Positions 1-8,594 of a stretch of DNA of 64,000 nucleotides are shown here, one piece after another. Each line of letters opens with the position of its first letter. The first letter of the stretch is position 1. The notes under the pieces are model-generated. The model worked only from the letters and a program-made list of their open reading frames with translations. It had not been told where the DNA came from and did not search any database. The stretch is from NCBI RefSeq assembly GCF_902506105.1, contig NZ_LR733303.1, positions 1,054,001-1,118,000 of the forward strand, given 5' to 3'. The stretch is from Aeromicrobium sp. 9AM (GTDB taxonomy: Bacteria; Actinomycetota; Actinomycetes; Propionibacteriales; Nocardioidaceae). Position numbers and translations under genes: made by a program.

Positions 1-61
1 CGAGCGGAACAGTCGGCTCGGTGGGGTCGGACTCGGGCGGCTCCGGCGGGGTCGACGTCAT
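1..61 (-). CDS. Start of an unidentified protein, cut by the window edge
   Basis: An ATG at 61-59 (minus strand) opens a frame of 20 codons that leaves the window. The visible residues (MTSTPPEPPESDPTEPTVPL) are proline, glutamate and threonine rich, like a disordered N-terminus. It starts 31 bases after the secDF stop on the same strand and is probably in its operon. In many actinobacteria apt or relA follows secDF, but nothing visible here identifies the product. Confidence 0.45.
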   Translation of the reverse strand, partial: MTSTPPEPPESDPTEPTVPL

Positions 62-92
62 GCCAACACCCTAGGGGTCCGCCCGGCCCGCC

Positions 93-2387
93 TCACACCA
101 CCGCGCCCGTCGACCTGCCGTCATCGACATTCGCGTACGGGTCGATGACCCGTGCACCGGGCTCCGTCGGGTCGTACGGCCACCGCTCCTCGAGCACGAC
201 CGCCAACGCCGACGCCGTGAAGATCGTCGACAGGATGCCGACCGACAGGCCCAGCAGCAACGCGATCGCGAAGTCGGTCAGCGAGTCGCCGCCCAGCACC
301 GCCAGCGCCGCGAGGATGAACATCGCGCCCAGCCCCGTGTTGATCGTGCGGGGGATCGTCTGCAGGATCGCCTCGTTGACCACCTCCCGCAGGGGCCGCT
401 TGCGGTTCTCGCGGGTGTGCTCGCGGATGCGGTCGAACACGACGATCGTGTCGTTGACCGCCAGACCGATGATCGACAGCACCGCCGCGAGGAACACGCC
501 GTCGATCGGCTTGCCCCACCACGCGAACACGCCGACCACGGTCAGCACCACCGACGACATCGACAGCACGGCCGCCGCGGCGTACGTCCAACGGAACCGC
601 CACGCGAGATAGATCATCTGAGCGGCGATAGCGATGCCGAACGCGATCAGCGCCTTGTCGCGCAGCTCCTTGCCGAGGCTCGGACCGACGAGCTCGTCGC
701 GTTCCTTCTCGACGTCGCCGGCCACCCCGGTGAGGGCCTTCTCGATCTCGAATGCCTCGTCGTTGGTGATGTCGTCGACGCGCACCGTGATGTTCTCCTT
801 GCCGCCCTCGCCGGACGACGACTGCACGACGGCCTTGGGGAAACCGGCTTCGCCCACGGCGTCACGAGCGTCGTCGACGTCGACGGACTGCGACGAGGAG
901 TACTCCAGCAAGCGCCCGCCGGTGAACTCGACACCGAGGTTGAGGCCGCGCAGGGCGATGCCACCGATCGAGATCACCGCGACGACCAGCGTGACGGCGA
1001 TCCACGTGCCGCTGCGCTTCATGAGGTTGGGGCCGCTCTCGGTGAGCCACGCGCGGATGCGTCCCGTGCCGGCGATGCCGCTGATGCCCGGATGCTTCCG
1101 GACGTACGCCCGACGCATCGCCCACTCGCTCAGCACTCGCGCGACGACCAGCGCCGACACCATCGAGGCCACGACACCGATGGACAGCGTCACGCCGAAC
1201 CCCTTGACGGGACCGGACGCGAAGAAGAACAGCAGCGCGGCCGCGAGCAGGGTCGTGACGTTGGAGTCGATGATCGCCGACCACGCCTTGTTGAAGCCGG
1301 TGTTGAGCGCGGGGGACAGGCCGCCGGCCCTGCGCTCGGCATACTCCTCACGCGCTCGTTCGAAGACCAGCACGTTGGCGTCGATCGCGAGCCCGATCGC
1401 GAGGACGAAGCCGGCGAGACCGGGCAGCGTGAGGGTCGCACCGAGCCAGACGAGCAGACCGTACGAGATGAGGGCGTACGCACCCAGGGCGATCGTGGCG
1501 AGCAGGCCGACGAGCCGGTAGACGAACATGATGAACAGCCCGGTGAGGACGATGCCGATGATCGCGGCCTCGATCGAGGCGTCGATCGCGACCTTGCCGA
1601 GCGTGGGGCCGACGGTCCTCTGCTCGACGATCTCGACCTCGATCGGCAGGGCGCCGCCCTTGATCAGCACGGCCAGGTCCTTGGCCGACTCCTGCGTGAA
1701 GCTGCCCTGGATCTGCGTGCTGTTGCCGCCGCCGGAGGCGCAGAGCTCAGGGACGACGCCGGGGGAGGAGATGACCTTGTCGTCGAGCACGATCGCGACC
1801 CGGTTGCCGGCTGCGGTGTTGGCGCACGCGTCGGCCACGAGCTCCTTCCACCCGCCGCTGCCCGAGCCGTTGAACGTCACGCCGACGACCCATTCGCCGA
1901 GGCCTTGCTGCTCGGTCTCGGCCGTGGCGTTCTTGACCCCGGTCCCGTCGAGGAGGGCCTTGCCGATGACGACGGGGGCGCCGCTCTCGTCGTTGAGCAC
2001 CTGCTCGCCCTTGGCCGCCTTCTCGTCGGCGGCCGGGATGCGCAGCACCTCGTGGAACGACAATTGTGCGGTCTGGCCGATGACCTTCGCCGCCTCGCGC
2101 GGGTCCTGCACGCCGGGCAGCTCGACGATGATGCGGGTGTCGCCGGAGCGCGCCAGCGTGGGCTCGGCGACGCCGAGCGCATCGACGCGGCCGCGCAGCA
2201 CTCCGAGGGCGCGATCGGTCGACTCGGCGTTGGCCTTGGCGCGGTCGGAGTCCTTGGCCTGCAGGACGATCTGGGTGCCGCCCTTGAGGTCGAGGCCGAG
2301 GTTGGCGGTGCTGGTCAGGGCAAAGATCAGGGAGATGGCGACGACGGCGAATGCGGCGACGGCGCGCCACAGTGGGGCACGAGACAT
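93..2387 (-). CDS. secDF: SecD-SecF fusion, protein-export membrane subunit
   Basis: This 764-residue RND-family protein uses the proton-motive force to help the Sec translocon release exported proteins. The N-terminal half is SecD: a first membrane helix ending in LGLDLKGGTQIVLQ, a large periplasmic P1-type region to about residue 260, then five helices including the VLAIGLAIDANVLVFER motif. From about residue 450 the SecF half begins with its own helix and LNLGVEFTGGRLLEY, and ends with IGLAVNDTIVVFDRIREH. SecD and SecF are usually separate in actinobacteria, though fusions of this length occur elsewhere. The usual upstream neighbour yajC is absent; a small secreted protein lies there instead. 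The start is ATG with only a weak ribosome site. Confidence 0.95.
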   Translation of the reverse strand: MSRAPLWRAVAAFAVVAISLIFALTSTANLGLDLKGGTQIVLQAKDSDRAKANAESTDRALGVLRGRVDALGVAEPTLARSGDTRIIVELPGVQDPREAAKVIGQTAQLSFHEVLRIPAADEKAAKGEQVLNDESGAPVVIGKALLDGTGVKNATAETEQQGLGEWVVGVTFNGSGSGGWKELVADACANTAAGNRVAIVLDDKVISSPGVVPELCASGGGNSTQIQGSFTQESAKDLAVLIKGGALPIEVEIVEQRTVGPTLGKVAIDASIEAAIIGIVLTGLFIMFVYRLVGLLATIALGAYALISYGLLVWLGATLTLPGLAGFVLAIGLAIDANVLVFERAREEYAERRAGGLSPALNTGFNKAWSAIIDSNVTTLLAAALLFFFASGPVKGFGVTLSIGVVASMVSALVVARVLSEWAMRRAYVRKHPGISGIAGTGRIRAWLTESGPNLMKRSGTWIAVTLVVAVISIGGIALRGLNLGVEFTGGRLLEYSSSQSVDVDDARDAVGEAGFPKAVVQSSSGEGGKENITVRVDDITNDEAFEIEKALTGVAGDVEKERDELVGPSLGKELRDKALIAFGIAIAAQMIYLAWRFRWTYAAAAVLSMSSVVLTVVGVFAWWGKPIDGVFLAAVLSIIGLAVNDTIVVFDRIREHTRENRKRPLREVVNEAILQTIPRTINTGLGAMFILAALAVLGGDSLTDFAIALLLGLSVGILSTIFTASALAVVLEERWPYDPTEPGARVIDPYANVDDGRSTGAVV

Positions 2388-2443
2388 GGGTCAGCTTTCG
2401 AGCGACACGCAGGAGCGTGGAAGGACGGGTGGATGGCGCGGGC

Positions 2444-2791
2444 TCAAAGAGCCGGCGGCGCCCGTCCGGTCGGGGTGACGCGGTCACTCCCGGTTCGTAC
2501 GACGAGGGTCTCGGGGGTCGCGTCGGCGGCGGTCGGACGTACGTCCGGGGTCGCGGTCGGCGGGGTCGAGGCCAGGTCGAGGTGCTGCGGGGTCTGCTGA
2601 TGGTGGTGTGCCGCGAGGAGAGCCTGGGGCGTCCGCGCCGCCTTGGCAGCGGAGCCGGCGTGGCTGGGGTTGCCGACCGTGGTGCGGTGCGCGCTGGCCC
2701 GGGCGGGTCCGCCGAACGTCACGAGCAGGACGGCGACCAGCGCAGCCGTCAGGGCAGCGGCGATCCTGCGCGCTGCATGCCTCGAGAACAT
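2444..2791 (-). CDS. Small secreted protein of unknown function
   Basis: This 115-residue protein has a clear signal peptide: RRH.ARR at the N-terminus, a hydrophobic stretch of about 17 residues, and a probable cleavage site after ARASA. The rest is low-complexity, rich in Ala, Thr, Pro and His (an AAHHHQQ patch), with no recognised domain. A TANNNT -10 (TACACT, 2798-2803) lies exactly six bases before the ATG, which supports a leaderless mRNA and the chosen start. It occupies the place upstream of secDF where yajC would normally be, but it does not look like YajC. Confidence 0.6.
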   Translation of the reverse strand: MFSRHAARRIAAALTAALVAVLLVTFGGPARASAHRTTVGNPSHAGSAAKAARTPQALLAAHHHQQTPQHLDLASTPPTATPDVRPTAADATPETLVVRTGSDRVTPTGRAPPAL

Positions 2792-2797
2792 CTGGCG

Positions 2798-2803
2798 AGT
2801 GTA
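2798..2803 (-). promoter_or_regulatory. -10 element for a leaderless mRNA (secreted protein)
   Basis: Read on the minus strand, TACACT is followed by six bases and the ATG at 2791. Transcription would begin at the start codon itself. Confidence 0.5.
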
Positions 2804-2843
2804 CGTGAGATGAGACGGTTGCCGGTCGCACCGATCGCCTGCC

Positions 2844-2849
2844 TAGGCT
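2844..2849 (+). promoter_or_regulatory. -10 element for a leaderless mRNA (aldo/keto reductase)
   Basis: TAGGCT is followed by six bases and the ATG at 2856. There is no Shine-Dalgarno sequence between them. Confidence 0.55.
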
Positions 2850-2855
2850 GGACGC

Positions 2856-3830
2856 ATGACGATCTCCCGCCGCAACCTCGGAACCAGCAGCATCACCGTC
2901 TCGACCGTCGGCGTCGGGTGCAACGCCTTCGGCACCCGCATCGACGCGGACCAGACAAGAGCCGTCGTCGACGCGGCATTCGAGCACGGCGTCGACTTCT
3001 TCGACACCGCCGACGTCTACGGCACGGGCCAGAGCGAGCAGCTGCTCGGCGACGCGCTCAAGGGGCGCCGCGACGAGGTGGTCATCGCGACGAAGTTCGG
3101 CATGGACATGCAGGGCGTCAACGGCGACGACGGCGGCCGGCGTGGCACCGCGACCTACGTGCGTACGGCCATCGAGGCGAGCCTCAAGCGGCTCGGGACC
3201 GACCACGTCGACCTCTACCAGCTGCACACCCCCGACCCCTCGACGCCGATCGAGGAGACGCTCGGCGCGATGACCGAGCTCGTCAAGGAGGGCAAGGTCC
3301 GCGCGATCGGCAGCTCCAACCTGCAGGCGTGGCAGGTCGTCGACGCCGACTGGACGTCCCGGACCAGCGGCCTCGAGTCGTTCGTGACGGCGCAGAACGA
3401 GTACTCGCTCTACAACCGCACCGCCGAGACCGAGCTCGTCCCGGCGTGCGAGGCGCTGGGCGTCGGCCTGCTGCCGTACTTCCCGCTGGCGTACGGCCTG
3501 CTGACCGGCAAGTACACGCGGGGTGAGGACGCCCCGGAGGGCACCCGCCTCGCAGTGCAGCGGGGCCGCCTCGAGAGCGCCGACTGGGACCGCATCGAGG
3601 CGCTGGAGTCATTCGCGGCAGCGCGCGACATCTCGATCCTCGATCTCGCGATCGGCGGACTCGCGGCCCAGCCGGCCGTCACGAGCGTCATCGCCGGTGC
3701 CACCAAGCCGGAGCAGGTCGCCGCCAACGCGGCTGCAGGTGAGTGGATGCCGACCGCTGAGGATCTCGACGAGCTGGCTGAGCTCGGCCGTCCGGCCCAG
3801 TCGTACACGACGTTCGCGCCGCGGCGCTGA
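2856..3830 (+). CDS. Aldo/keto reductase
   Basis: This is a 324-residue NADPH-dependent (beta/alpha)8 oxidoreductase, probably cytosolic; its substrate cannot be told from sequence. The catalytic tetrad of the family is visible: Asp50 and Tyr55 in DFFDTADVYG, Lys80 in IATKFG and His124 in DLYQLHTPD. The cofactor region near the C-terminus (VTSVIAGATKPEQVAANA) is typical of YghZ/Tas-like members. It is monocistronic, diverges from the small secreted protein, has a leaderless promoter and is followed by a terminator. Confidence 0.92.
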   Translation: MTISRRNLGTSSITVSTVGVGCNAFGTRIDADQTRAVVDAAFEHGVDFFDTADVYGTGQSEQLLGDALKGRRDEVVIATKFGMDMQGVNGDDGGRRGTATYVRTAIEASLKRLGTDHVDLYQLHTPDPSTPIEETLGAMTELVKEGKVRAIGSSNLQAWQVVDADWTSRTSGLESFVTAQNEYSLYNRTAETELVPACEALGVGLLPYFPLAYGLLTGKYTRGEDAPEGTRLAVQRGRLESADWDRIEALESFAAARDISILDLAIGGLAAQPAVTSVIAGATKPEQVAANAAAGEWMPTAEDLDELAELGRPAQSYTTFAPRR

Positions 3831-3878
3831 CCCGTACGTGTGAGGGTCGCGCCGGGCTGGGAAGCGCCTCACGGCGCG

Positions 3879-3904
3879 TGGCCGCTCGAAGCGGCTAATT
3901 TTGG
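3879..3904 (+). terminator. Rho-independent terminator after the aldo/keto reductase
   Basis: An eight-base-pair stem (core GCCGCT/AGCGGC) with a three-base loop is followed by ATTTT about 50 bases after the stop codon. Confidence 0.7.
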
Positions 3905-4004
3905 GACCCGGGGCTACCACAGCCCGACGCGTGCACCAGCCTAACCGAGCACGGGCGCAACTCAAGCACCGTGAACGACGTGTGTGACTCAGATCAACCG
4001 AGCG

Positions 4005-4595
4005 TCAGTGCAGGCGGTCTGAGCGCTCGAGCTCCGCGGCCCGGCGAAGGTGCACGGCGGTGTCGACGAGCTTGGCCGCGCTCTGCGGATCGCCGCTCTC
4101 CAGCTGGGCCCGGCCCACCCCCACGATGTGCGCGAAGGCCGCTGCGCGGTCGAGCGTCACGTCGAAGTCGGCACCGACGATCCCGCGTACGACCGTGTCG
4201 ACGAGAGCGATGACTTCCTCGGGCCCCGGCGGGTCGACGACGCCGGCGAGCACCTCGTGCACCGGCGCGTACGCCTTGCCGGCGGCGAACTCGCGAGCCG
4301 CCTGCTCGGGCTGCCGGTAGACCCACGTGCGCAGGAGGTAGAGCCGCCACAGCGCCCCGGCGAGGCTGTCTGCCGCGGCGTGCGACCACAGGTCGGCGAT
4401 GACGCCGAGCCCTTCCTCGTCCGCAAGGTGCAGGACCCGGTCGACCAGCCCCTGGTCGTCGCCCGAGCGCGGGCCACGGACCAACAGGTTGGCGATGCGG
4501 TGACCGGCGGCGGCCATCTCGGCCGGATCGGCACCGTCGGCCTGGGCCTCGAACAAGGCAGAGCCCGGCAACGACGGTCGCTTGAACTCGGTCAT
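4005..4595 (-). CDS. Conserved actinobacterial protein of unknown function
   Basis: This 196-residue, mostly helical protein has no signal peptide or membrane segment. The reading frame is open further upstream, but the start at MTEFKRPSLPG is preferred because GGGGAG lies eight bases ahead of it and the residues upstream look non-coding. Visible features are acidic and alanine-rich helices (GALWRLYLLRTWVYRQPEQAA). I do not recognise a named domain; related proteins in databases may carry unreliable names. It follows efeU on the same strand after a 61-base gap. Confidence 0.75.
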   Translation of the reverse strand: MTEFKRPSLPGSALFEAQADGADPAEMAAAGHRIANLLVRGPRSGDDQGLVDRVLHLADEEGLGVIADLWSHAAADSLAGALWRLYLLRTWVYRQPEQAAREFAAGKAYAPVHEVLAGVVDPPGPEEVIALVDTVVRGIVGADFDVTLDRAAAFAHIVGVGRAQLESGDPQSAAKLVDTAVHLRRAAELERSDRLH

Positions 4596-4656
4596 GTCAT
4601 TGCTCCCCGCGGAATCCCTCCGGTCATGCGACAACCGTAACCGCGGGCACCCAAGA

Positions 4657-5523
4657 TCAGGCGCTCTGGACGACCTTGTTTTCGGCGGGTGTCGCGACCG
4701 CCTTGGGCTTGCGCAGGTAGAGCGGCAGGATGACTGCGAGGTAGGCCGCCCAGCAGATGCCCTGCAGCCACGACGGGTCGGGCTGGAAGTTGACGGTGCC
4801 CTTGAGCAGCGTGCCGTACCAGCTGTCCTTGGGGATCGTCGAGGAGATGTCGAAGATCGCGTTGCCGAGGTGGCTGATGCTGCCGACGTCACCGGTCAGG
4901 CGGGGCAGGAAGCCGGCCTCCTGCAGGTCGTACACGCCGTACGCCAAGACCCCCGCTGCCACGATGATCAGCAGGAACCCGGTGATCGTGAAGAACTTGC
5001 CGAGGTTGACCTTGATCGCGCCGCGGTAGATGCCGATGCCGAGCAGGATCGCGATGATGAAGCCGAGCGTGGCGCCGATGAACGGTTGCGGGGAGTAGGC
5101 ATTGGCGATCGTGCTCCACATGATCGCCGCCGTCTCGAGCCCCTCACGGCCCACCGTGAGGAACGCGACGAGTGCGATGGCGCCGTTGCCGAGCGCGACG
5201 GCCGAGGCCATCTCGCCCTCGAGCTCCTTCTTGAGCCCGCGAGCCGTGCGGCGCATCCAGAAGATCATCCAGGTCACCAGGCCTGCGGCGAGGATCGACA
5301 GCGTGCCGCCCACGCCCTCCTGCGCCCGGAACGACAGTGCCTCGAACGCGATCGTCACGAACGTGAAGACGGCGACGACGAGGACGATCGCGGCGGCGAC
5401 TCCGAGCCACACGTAGCGGATCTCGTGGCGACGCTTGGTCTTGACGAGGTACGCGATCAGGATGCTGACGATCAGGCTGGCTTCGAGGCCCTCGCGGAGA
5501 CCGATCAGGAGGTTGGCGAACAC
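4657..5523 (-). CDS. efeU: FTR1-family high-affinity iron permease
   Basis: This 288-residue integral membrane protein has about seven helices and two REGLE motifs (LIGLREGLEAS near residue 10 and TVGREGLETA in the fourth helix). Those motifs bind Fe3+ during transport in the FTR1/EfeU family. The start is GTG, giving MFANLLIGLREGLE, which matches the family N-terminus. The partner genes efeO and efeB are not next to it. An IdeR/DtxR-type box lies 16 bases upstream of the start, so repression by iron-loaded IdeR is expected. Confidence 0.93.
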   Translation of the reverse strand: MFANLLIGLREGLEASLIVSILIAYLVKTKRRHEIRYVWLGVAAAIVLVVAVFTFVTIAFEALSFRAQEGVGGTLSILAAGLVTWMIFWMRRTARGLKKELEGEMASAVALGNGAIALVAFLTVGREGLETAAIMWSTIANAYSPQPFIGATLGFIIAILLGIGIYRGAIKVNLGKFFTITGFLLIIVAAGVLAYGVYDLQEAGFLPRLTGDVGSISHLGNAIFDISSTIPKDSWYGTLLKGTVNFQPDPSWLQGICWAAYLAVILPLYLRKPKAVATPAENKVVQSA

Positions 5524-5538
5524 ATCCTCGATCGTAAC

Positions 5539-5557
5539 TTAGGTGGCGCTTACCTAA
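5539..5557 (-). promoter_or_regulatory. IdeR/DtxR-type iron box
   Basis: TTAGGTGGCGCTTACCTAA is a 19-base imperfect palindrome with intact TTAGGT/ACCTAA arms, matching the classical iron-box consensus at all arm positions. It sits between the efeU start and its upstream region, where it would block the promoter. Confidence 0.85.
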
Positions 5558-5580
5558 CGATCGAGAACCTAAGAACTACG

Positions 5581-6858
5581 TCACACCGGATCGGCAGCGA
5601 GCGCTGCCGTGAGGGGATCGACGATCAGGCCGATCTGCCACGCCCGCGCACCGTCGGCGAGAAGGGCCGCGGTGACCGAGTCGACCGTGATCGGGGTCGG
5701 CGGCTCCCAGGCCAGGTTGCGGACGAGCTGGGGACTGATGAGGTTCTCGGTCGGCAGGTCGTGCTTCTCGGCGAGCTCGACGACGACCTCGCGGGCCCGG
5801 GCGAGGCGCCCGGCGGCGTCAGGGTTCTTGTCGGCCCAAGCGCGCGGCGGGGGCGGGCCGTCCGTACGTTGACCGGTCGTCGGCAGCTCGGCCTCGTCGA
5901 GGGTCAGGCCGCGTTCGACCGCGTCGTACCACTCGCTGACGAACCGGCGCGGCCCGCGGTTCTTCATGATGCGCATCGACTTGAGCGCGTTCTCGTCCTT
6001 GGGCGGGTTGACCGCGATCTCGAGGATCGAGGTGTCGGGCAGGATGCGCCCCGGCGTCGTGTCGCGCGCCTCGGCGATCGCGTCGCGGGTCTCCCAGATC
6101 TCCCGGACCAGGCCGAGGGCGCGGCGTCCGCGAGCCTTGTGGAGGCCCGACGTACGGCGCCACGGCTCCTTGCGCTCGGGCGGTCCCTGGAACGTGAGCA
6201 GTGCCTCGAACTCCTCGGCGGCCCATTCGCGCTTGCCGGCCTTCTGGAGGTCGGCGTCGATGAGGTCGCGGAGCTCGACCAGCACCTCGACGTCGAGGGC
6301 CGCGTAGACGAGCCACGGCTCGGGCAGCGGGCGGGTCGACCAGTCGGCCGCGGAGAACTCCTTGGCCAGGCTCAGTCCGAGGTAGTGCTCGACCAGGGCC
6401 GCGAGCCCGACACGCGGCAGGTTGAGCAGCCGGCCGGCCAGCTCGGTGTCGAACAGCGACTCGGGATAGAGGCCGACCTCGGCGAGGCACATGAGGTCCT
6501 GCGTCGCGGCGTGCAGGATCCACTCATTGCCGTCGAACGCGGTGTCGAGCGGAACAAGGCTGTCGAAGGCCGTGGGATCGATGAGGTGCGTGCCAGAGCC
6601 CTCACGGCGTACCTGCACGAGGTAGGCCCGCTGGGAGTAGCGATAGCCCGAGGCCCGCTCGGCGTCGAGGGCGATCGGTCCCGTGCCGGCGGCGATGCGC
6701 TCGCACGTGTCGCGCAGCAGCTCGGGGGTGTTGACGACCGGCGGCAGCGGGTCGCGGAGCTCGAGGCGAGGCGCTTGGGGTGTGACCGGCTCCGCCGTCT
6801 CTTGTGCGACGGCGTCGGTCGGGGTCTCGTCGGGAGTCGTGGGGTCGGACTGGGTCAA
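5581..6858 (-). CDS. rnd: Ribonuclease D (DEDD exonuclease with HRDC domain)
   Basis: This 425-residue 3'-5' exoribonuclease acts in RNA maturation or turnover. The DEDD exonuclease domain spans about residues 40-210: Exo I is PIALDAERASG, Exo II lies in the HAATQDLMCL region, and Exo III is YAALDVEVLVEL. An HRDC domain follows at about 230-310 (GRRALGLVREIWETRDAIAE). The start is TTG, chosen because it overlaps the DUF3000 stop as TTGA, a translational-coupling arrangement; the frame further upstream is not protein-like. It forms a two-gene operon with DUF3000. Confidence 0.9.
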   Translation of the reverse strand: MTQSDPTTPDETPTDAVAQETAEPVTPQAPRLELRDPLPPVVNTPELLRDTCERIAAGTGPIALDAERASGYRYSQRAYLVQVRREGSGTHLIDPTAFDSLVPLDTAFDGNEWILHAATQDLMCLAEVGLYPESLFDTELAGRLLNLPRVGLAALVEHYLGLSLAKEFSAADWSTRPLPEPWLVYAALDVEVLVELRDLIDADLQKAGKREWAAEEFEALLTFQGPPERKEPWRRTSGLHKARGRRALGLVREIWETRDAIAEARDTTPGRILPDTSILEIAVNPPKDENALKSMRIMKNRGPRRFVSEWYDAVERGLTLDEAELPTTGQRTDGPPPPRAWADKNPDAAGRLARAREVVVELAEKHDLPTENLISPQLVRNLAWEPPTPITVDSVTAALLADGARAWQIGLIVDPLTAALAADPV

Positions 6859-7448
6859 CGGACACCACGCCTGCGGGGTAGGGGGATGACGCCGGGCGCC
6901 AAGGGGGGCAGGCCGGCGATCGCGCACAACAAGTTGGACCAGGCTGCCGCGTGGGAGTCCATGCCCGGTGTCGGGGGATCGATCATCGGCGTCCACGACG
7001 CGCGCACCTCGATCTGCGCGTCCGAGCCGTCGGCCTCCATCTCGCCGAAGCCCTCGGAGCGTACGACCGTGACGCTGCCGCTGCCGGCCGTGTAGCCGCT
7101 GCCGTACGCCTCGAGGGCCTCGGTCAGCCAGCTCCAGCCGACGCTGGGCAGCACGGGATCTGCTGCCATGTCGGCCTCGATGTCGGCGCGAGCAAACGTC
7201 ACACAACGGAACGTACCGCCCCAGGCGTCGTTTCCGGCAGGGTCATGCAGCAGGATGAATCGTCCGGTGGCGAGCTCGTCCTCACCGACGAGCACGTCCC
7301 CGCTGATGGCGAAGGCGTGCGGTGCGATGCGTTGGGGCGCTGGCATCTCGTCGACCACGACCTCGGGTCGAAGGACGGCTTGCCGTATGTGCTCCACCGC
7401 AGCGGTGAACTGCGCGGGGGTGCGGTCGATGTCGCTTCGGGCTCCCAC
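6855..7448 (-). CDS. DUF3000 family protein
   Basis: This 197-residue cytosolic protein belongs to a family confined to actinobacteria and often encoded beside rnd and hemE, as here. Its function is unknown. Conserved-looking segments include RLAPHAFAI-like RIAPHAFAISGD, GRFILLHDPAGNDAWGGTFR and EIEVRASWTP-like residues near the C-terminus. The GTG start is supported by a leaderless promoter. The stop overlaps the rnd start, so the two products are probably made together. Confidence 0.85.
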   Translation of the reverse strand: MGARSDIDRTPAQFTAAVEHIRQAVLRPEVVVDEMPAPQRIAPHAFAISGDVLVGEDELATGRFILLHDPAGNDAWGGTFRCVTFARADIEADMAADPVLPSVGWSWLTEALEAYGSGYTAGSGSVTVVRSEGFGEMEADGSDAQIEVRASWTPMIDPPTPGMDSHAAAWSNLLCAIAGLPPLAPGVIPLPRRRGVR

Positions 7449-7454
7449 ACTGTG

Positions 7455-7460
7455 ATCGTA
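7455..7460 (-). promoter_or_regulatory. -10 element for a leaderless mRNA (DUF3000-rnd operon)
   Basis: Read on the minus strand, TACGAT is followed by six bases and the GTG at 7448. Confidence 0.5.
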
Positions 7461-7549
7461 GGCGTGCCGGGGTCAGGTCGGGTCCCGACACTCCGCACGA
7501 GCCGGGTCACTGCCCTCTTGAGGCATTTGCGCACCTGAGAGAATGAAGT

Positions 7550-8593
7550 GTGACCGTGACCCTCACTGACAGTGCCTTCCTGCAGGCAGCCCGCGGCGAG
7601 CGCCCTGCCCACACACCGGTGTGGTTCATGCGCCAGGCCGGTCGCGCGTTGCCCGAGTACCTCGCCATCCGCGAGGGCGTCCCGATGCTCGAGTCGTGCT
7701 TCCGCACCGACATGGTCGTCGAGATCACGATGCAGCCGATACGTCGTTACGGCGTCGACGCCGCGGTCTTCTACTCCGACATCGTGGTGCCCCTCAAGGC
7801 GATTGGCGTCGACCTCGACATCGTGCCCGGCACGGGACCGGTCGTCGCCGAGCCCATCCGCTCGCTCGCACAGCTCGACCAGCTCCGTGACCTCGAGCCC
7901 GACGACGTCACGCCGATCACCGACGCCGTCACGGCACTGACCGGCGAGTTGGGGGCCACGCCGCTCATCGGTTTCGCCGGTGCACCGTTCACGCTCGCGT
8001 CCTATCTCGTCGAGGGCGGACCGTCGCGCGACCACCGGTTGACCAAGCAGCTTATGTACTCCGAGCCCGAGCTGTGGCACGCGCTGCTGGGCCGCATCGC
8101 GGCGATCGCGGGACAGTTCCTGCGCCTCCAGGTCCAGGCCGGTGCGTCGGCGATCCAGCTGTTCGACTCGTGGGCCGGTGCGCTGTCGCTCGCCGACTAC
8201 GAGACGTACGTCAAGCCGCACTCGGCCGCGGTGCTCGCGTCGGTGGCCGACCTCGGCGTCCCGCGCATCCACTTCGGCGTCGGCACGGGCGAGCTGCTGC
8301 ACGCGATGGGCGAAGCCGGCGCTGACGTCGTCGGCGTCGACTGGCGGGTGCCGCTCGACGAGGCCGTACGCCGCATCGGCCCCGGCAAGGCGGTGCAGGG
8401 CAACCTCGACCCGGCTGCGGTCTTCGCGCCCACCGAGTTCCTGCACGCCCGAGCGGCGGAGGTCATCGAGGCCGGACGCGCCGCGGAGGGCCACATCTTC
8501 AACCTCGGGCACGGCGTGACGCCGGCGATGGACCCCGACGCGCTCACGCGACTCGTCGAGTTCGTCCACGGCTACGAGCCGGTCTCTCGCTGA
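7550..8593 (+). CDS. hemE: Uroporphyrinogen decarboxylase
   Basis: This 347-residue enzyme converts uroporphyrinogen III to coproporphyrinogen III, the last step shared by the haem branches. The signature [15 protein letters not shown] appears near residue 20, followed by [24 protein letters not shown] and a C-terminal FNLGHGVTP. The start is GTG; a second GTG two codons on is possible. It heads the cluster hemE-cgoX-chdC, with one base between its stop codon and the next start. It diverges from DUF3000. Confidence 0.96.
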   Translation: MTVTLTDSAFLQAARGERPAHTPVWFMRQAGRALPEYLAIREGVPMLESCFRTDMVVEITMQPIRRYGVDAAVFYSDIVVPLKAIGVDLDIVPGTGPVVAEPIRSLAQLDQLRDLEPDDVTPITDAVTALTGELGATPLIGFAGAPFTLASYLVEGGPSRDHRLTKQLMYSEPELWHALLGRIAAIAGQFLRLQVQAGASAIQLFDSWAGALSLADYETYVKPHSAAVLASVADLGVPRIHFGVGTGELLHAMGEAGADVVGVDWRVPLDEAVRRIGPGKAVQGNLDPAAVFAPTEFLHARAAEVIEAGRAAEGHIFNLGHGVTPAMDPDALTRLVEFVHGYEPVSR

Positions 8594-8594
8594 C

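Noticed and set aside
417..2600. 727-codon plus-strand frame across secDF
   Set aside because: It is antisense to secDF, has no recognisable product and carries runs of Arg/Asp/Gly typical of shadow frames in high-GC DNA.
4582..7095. 837-codon plus-strand frame
   Set aside because: It is antisense to efeU, rnd and DUF3000, all of which have clear families.
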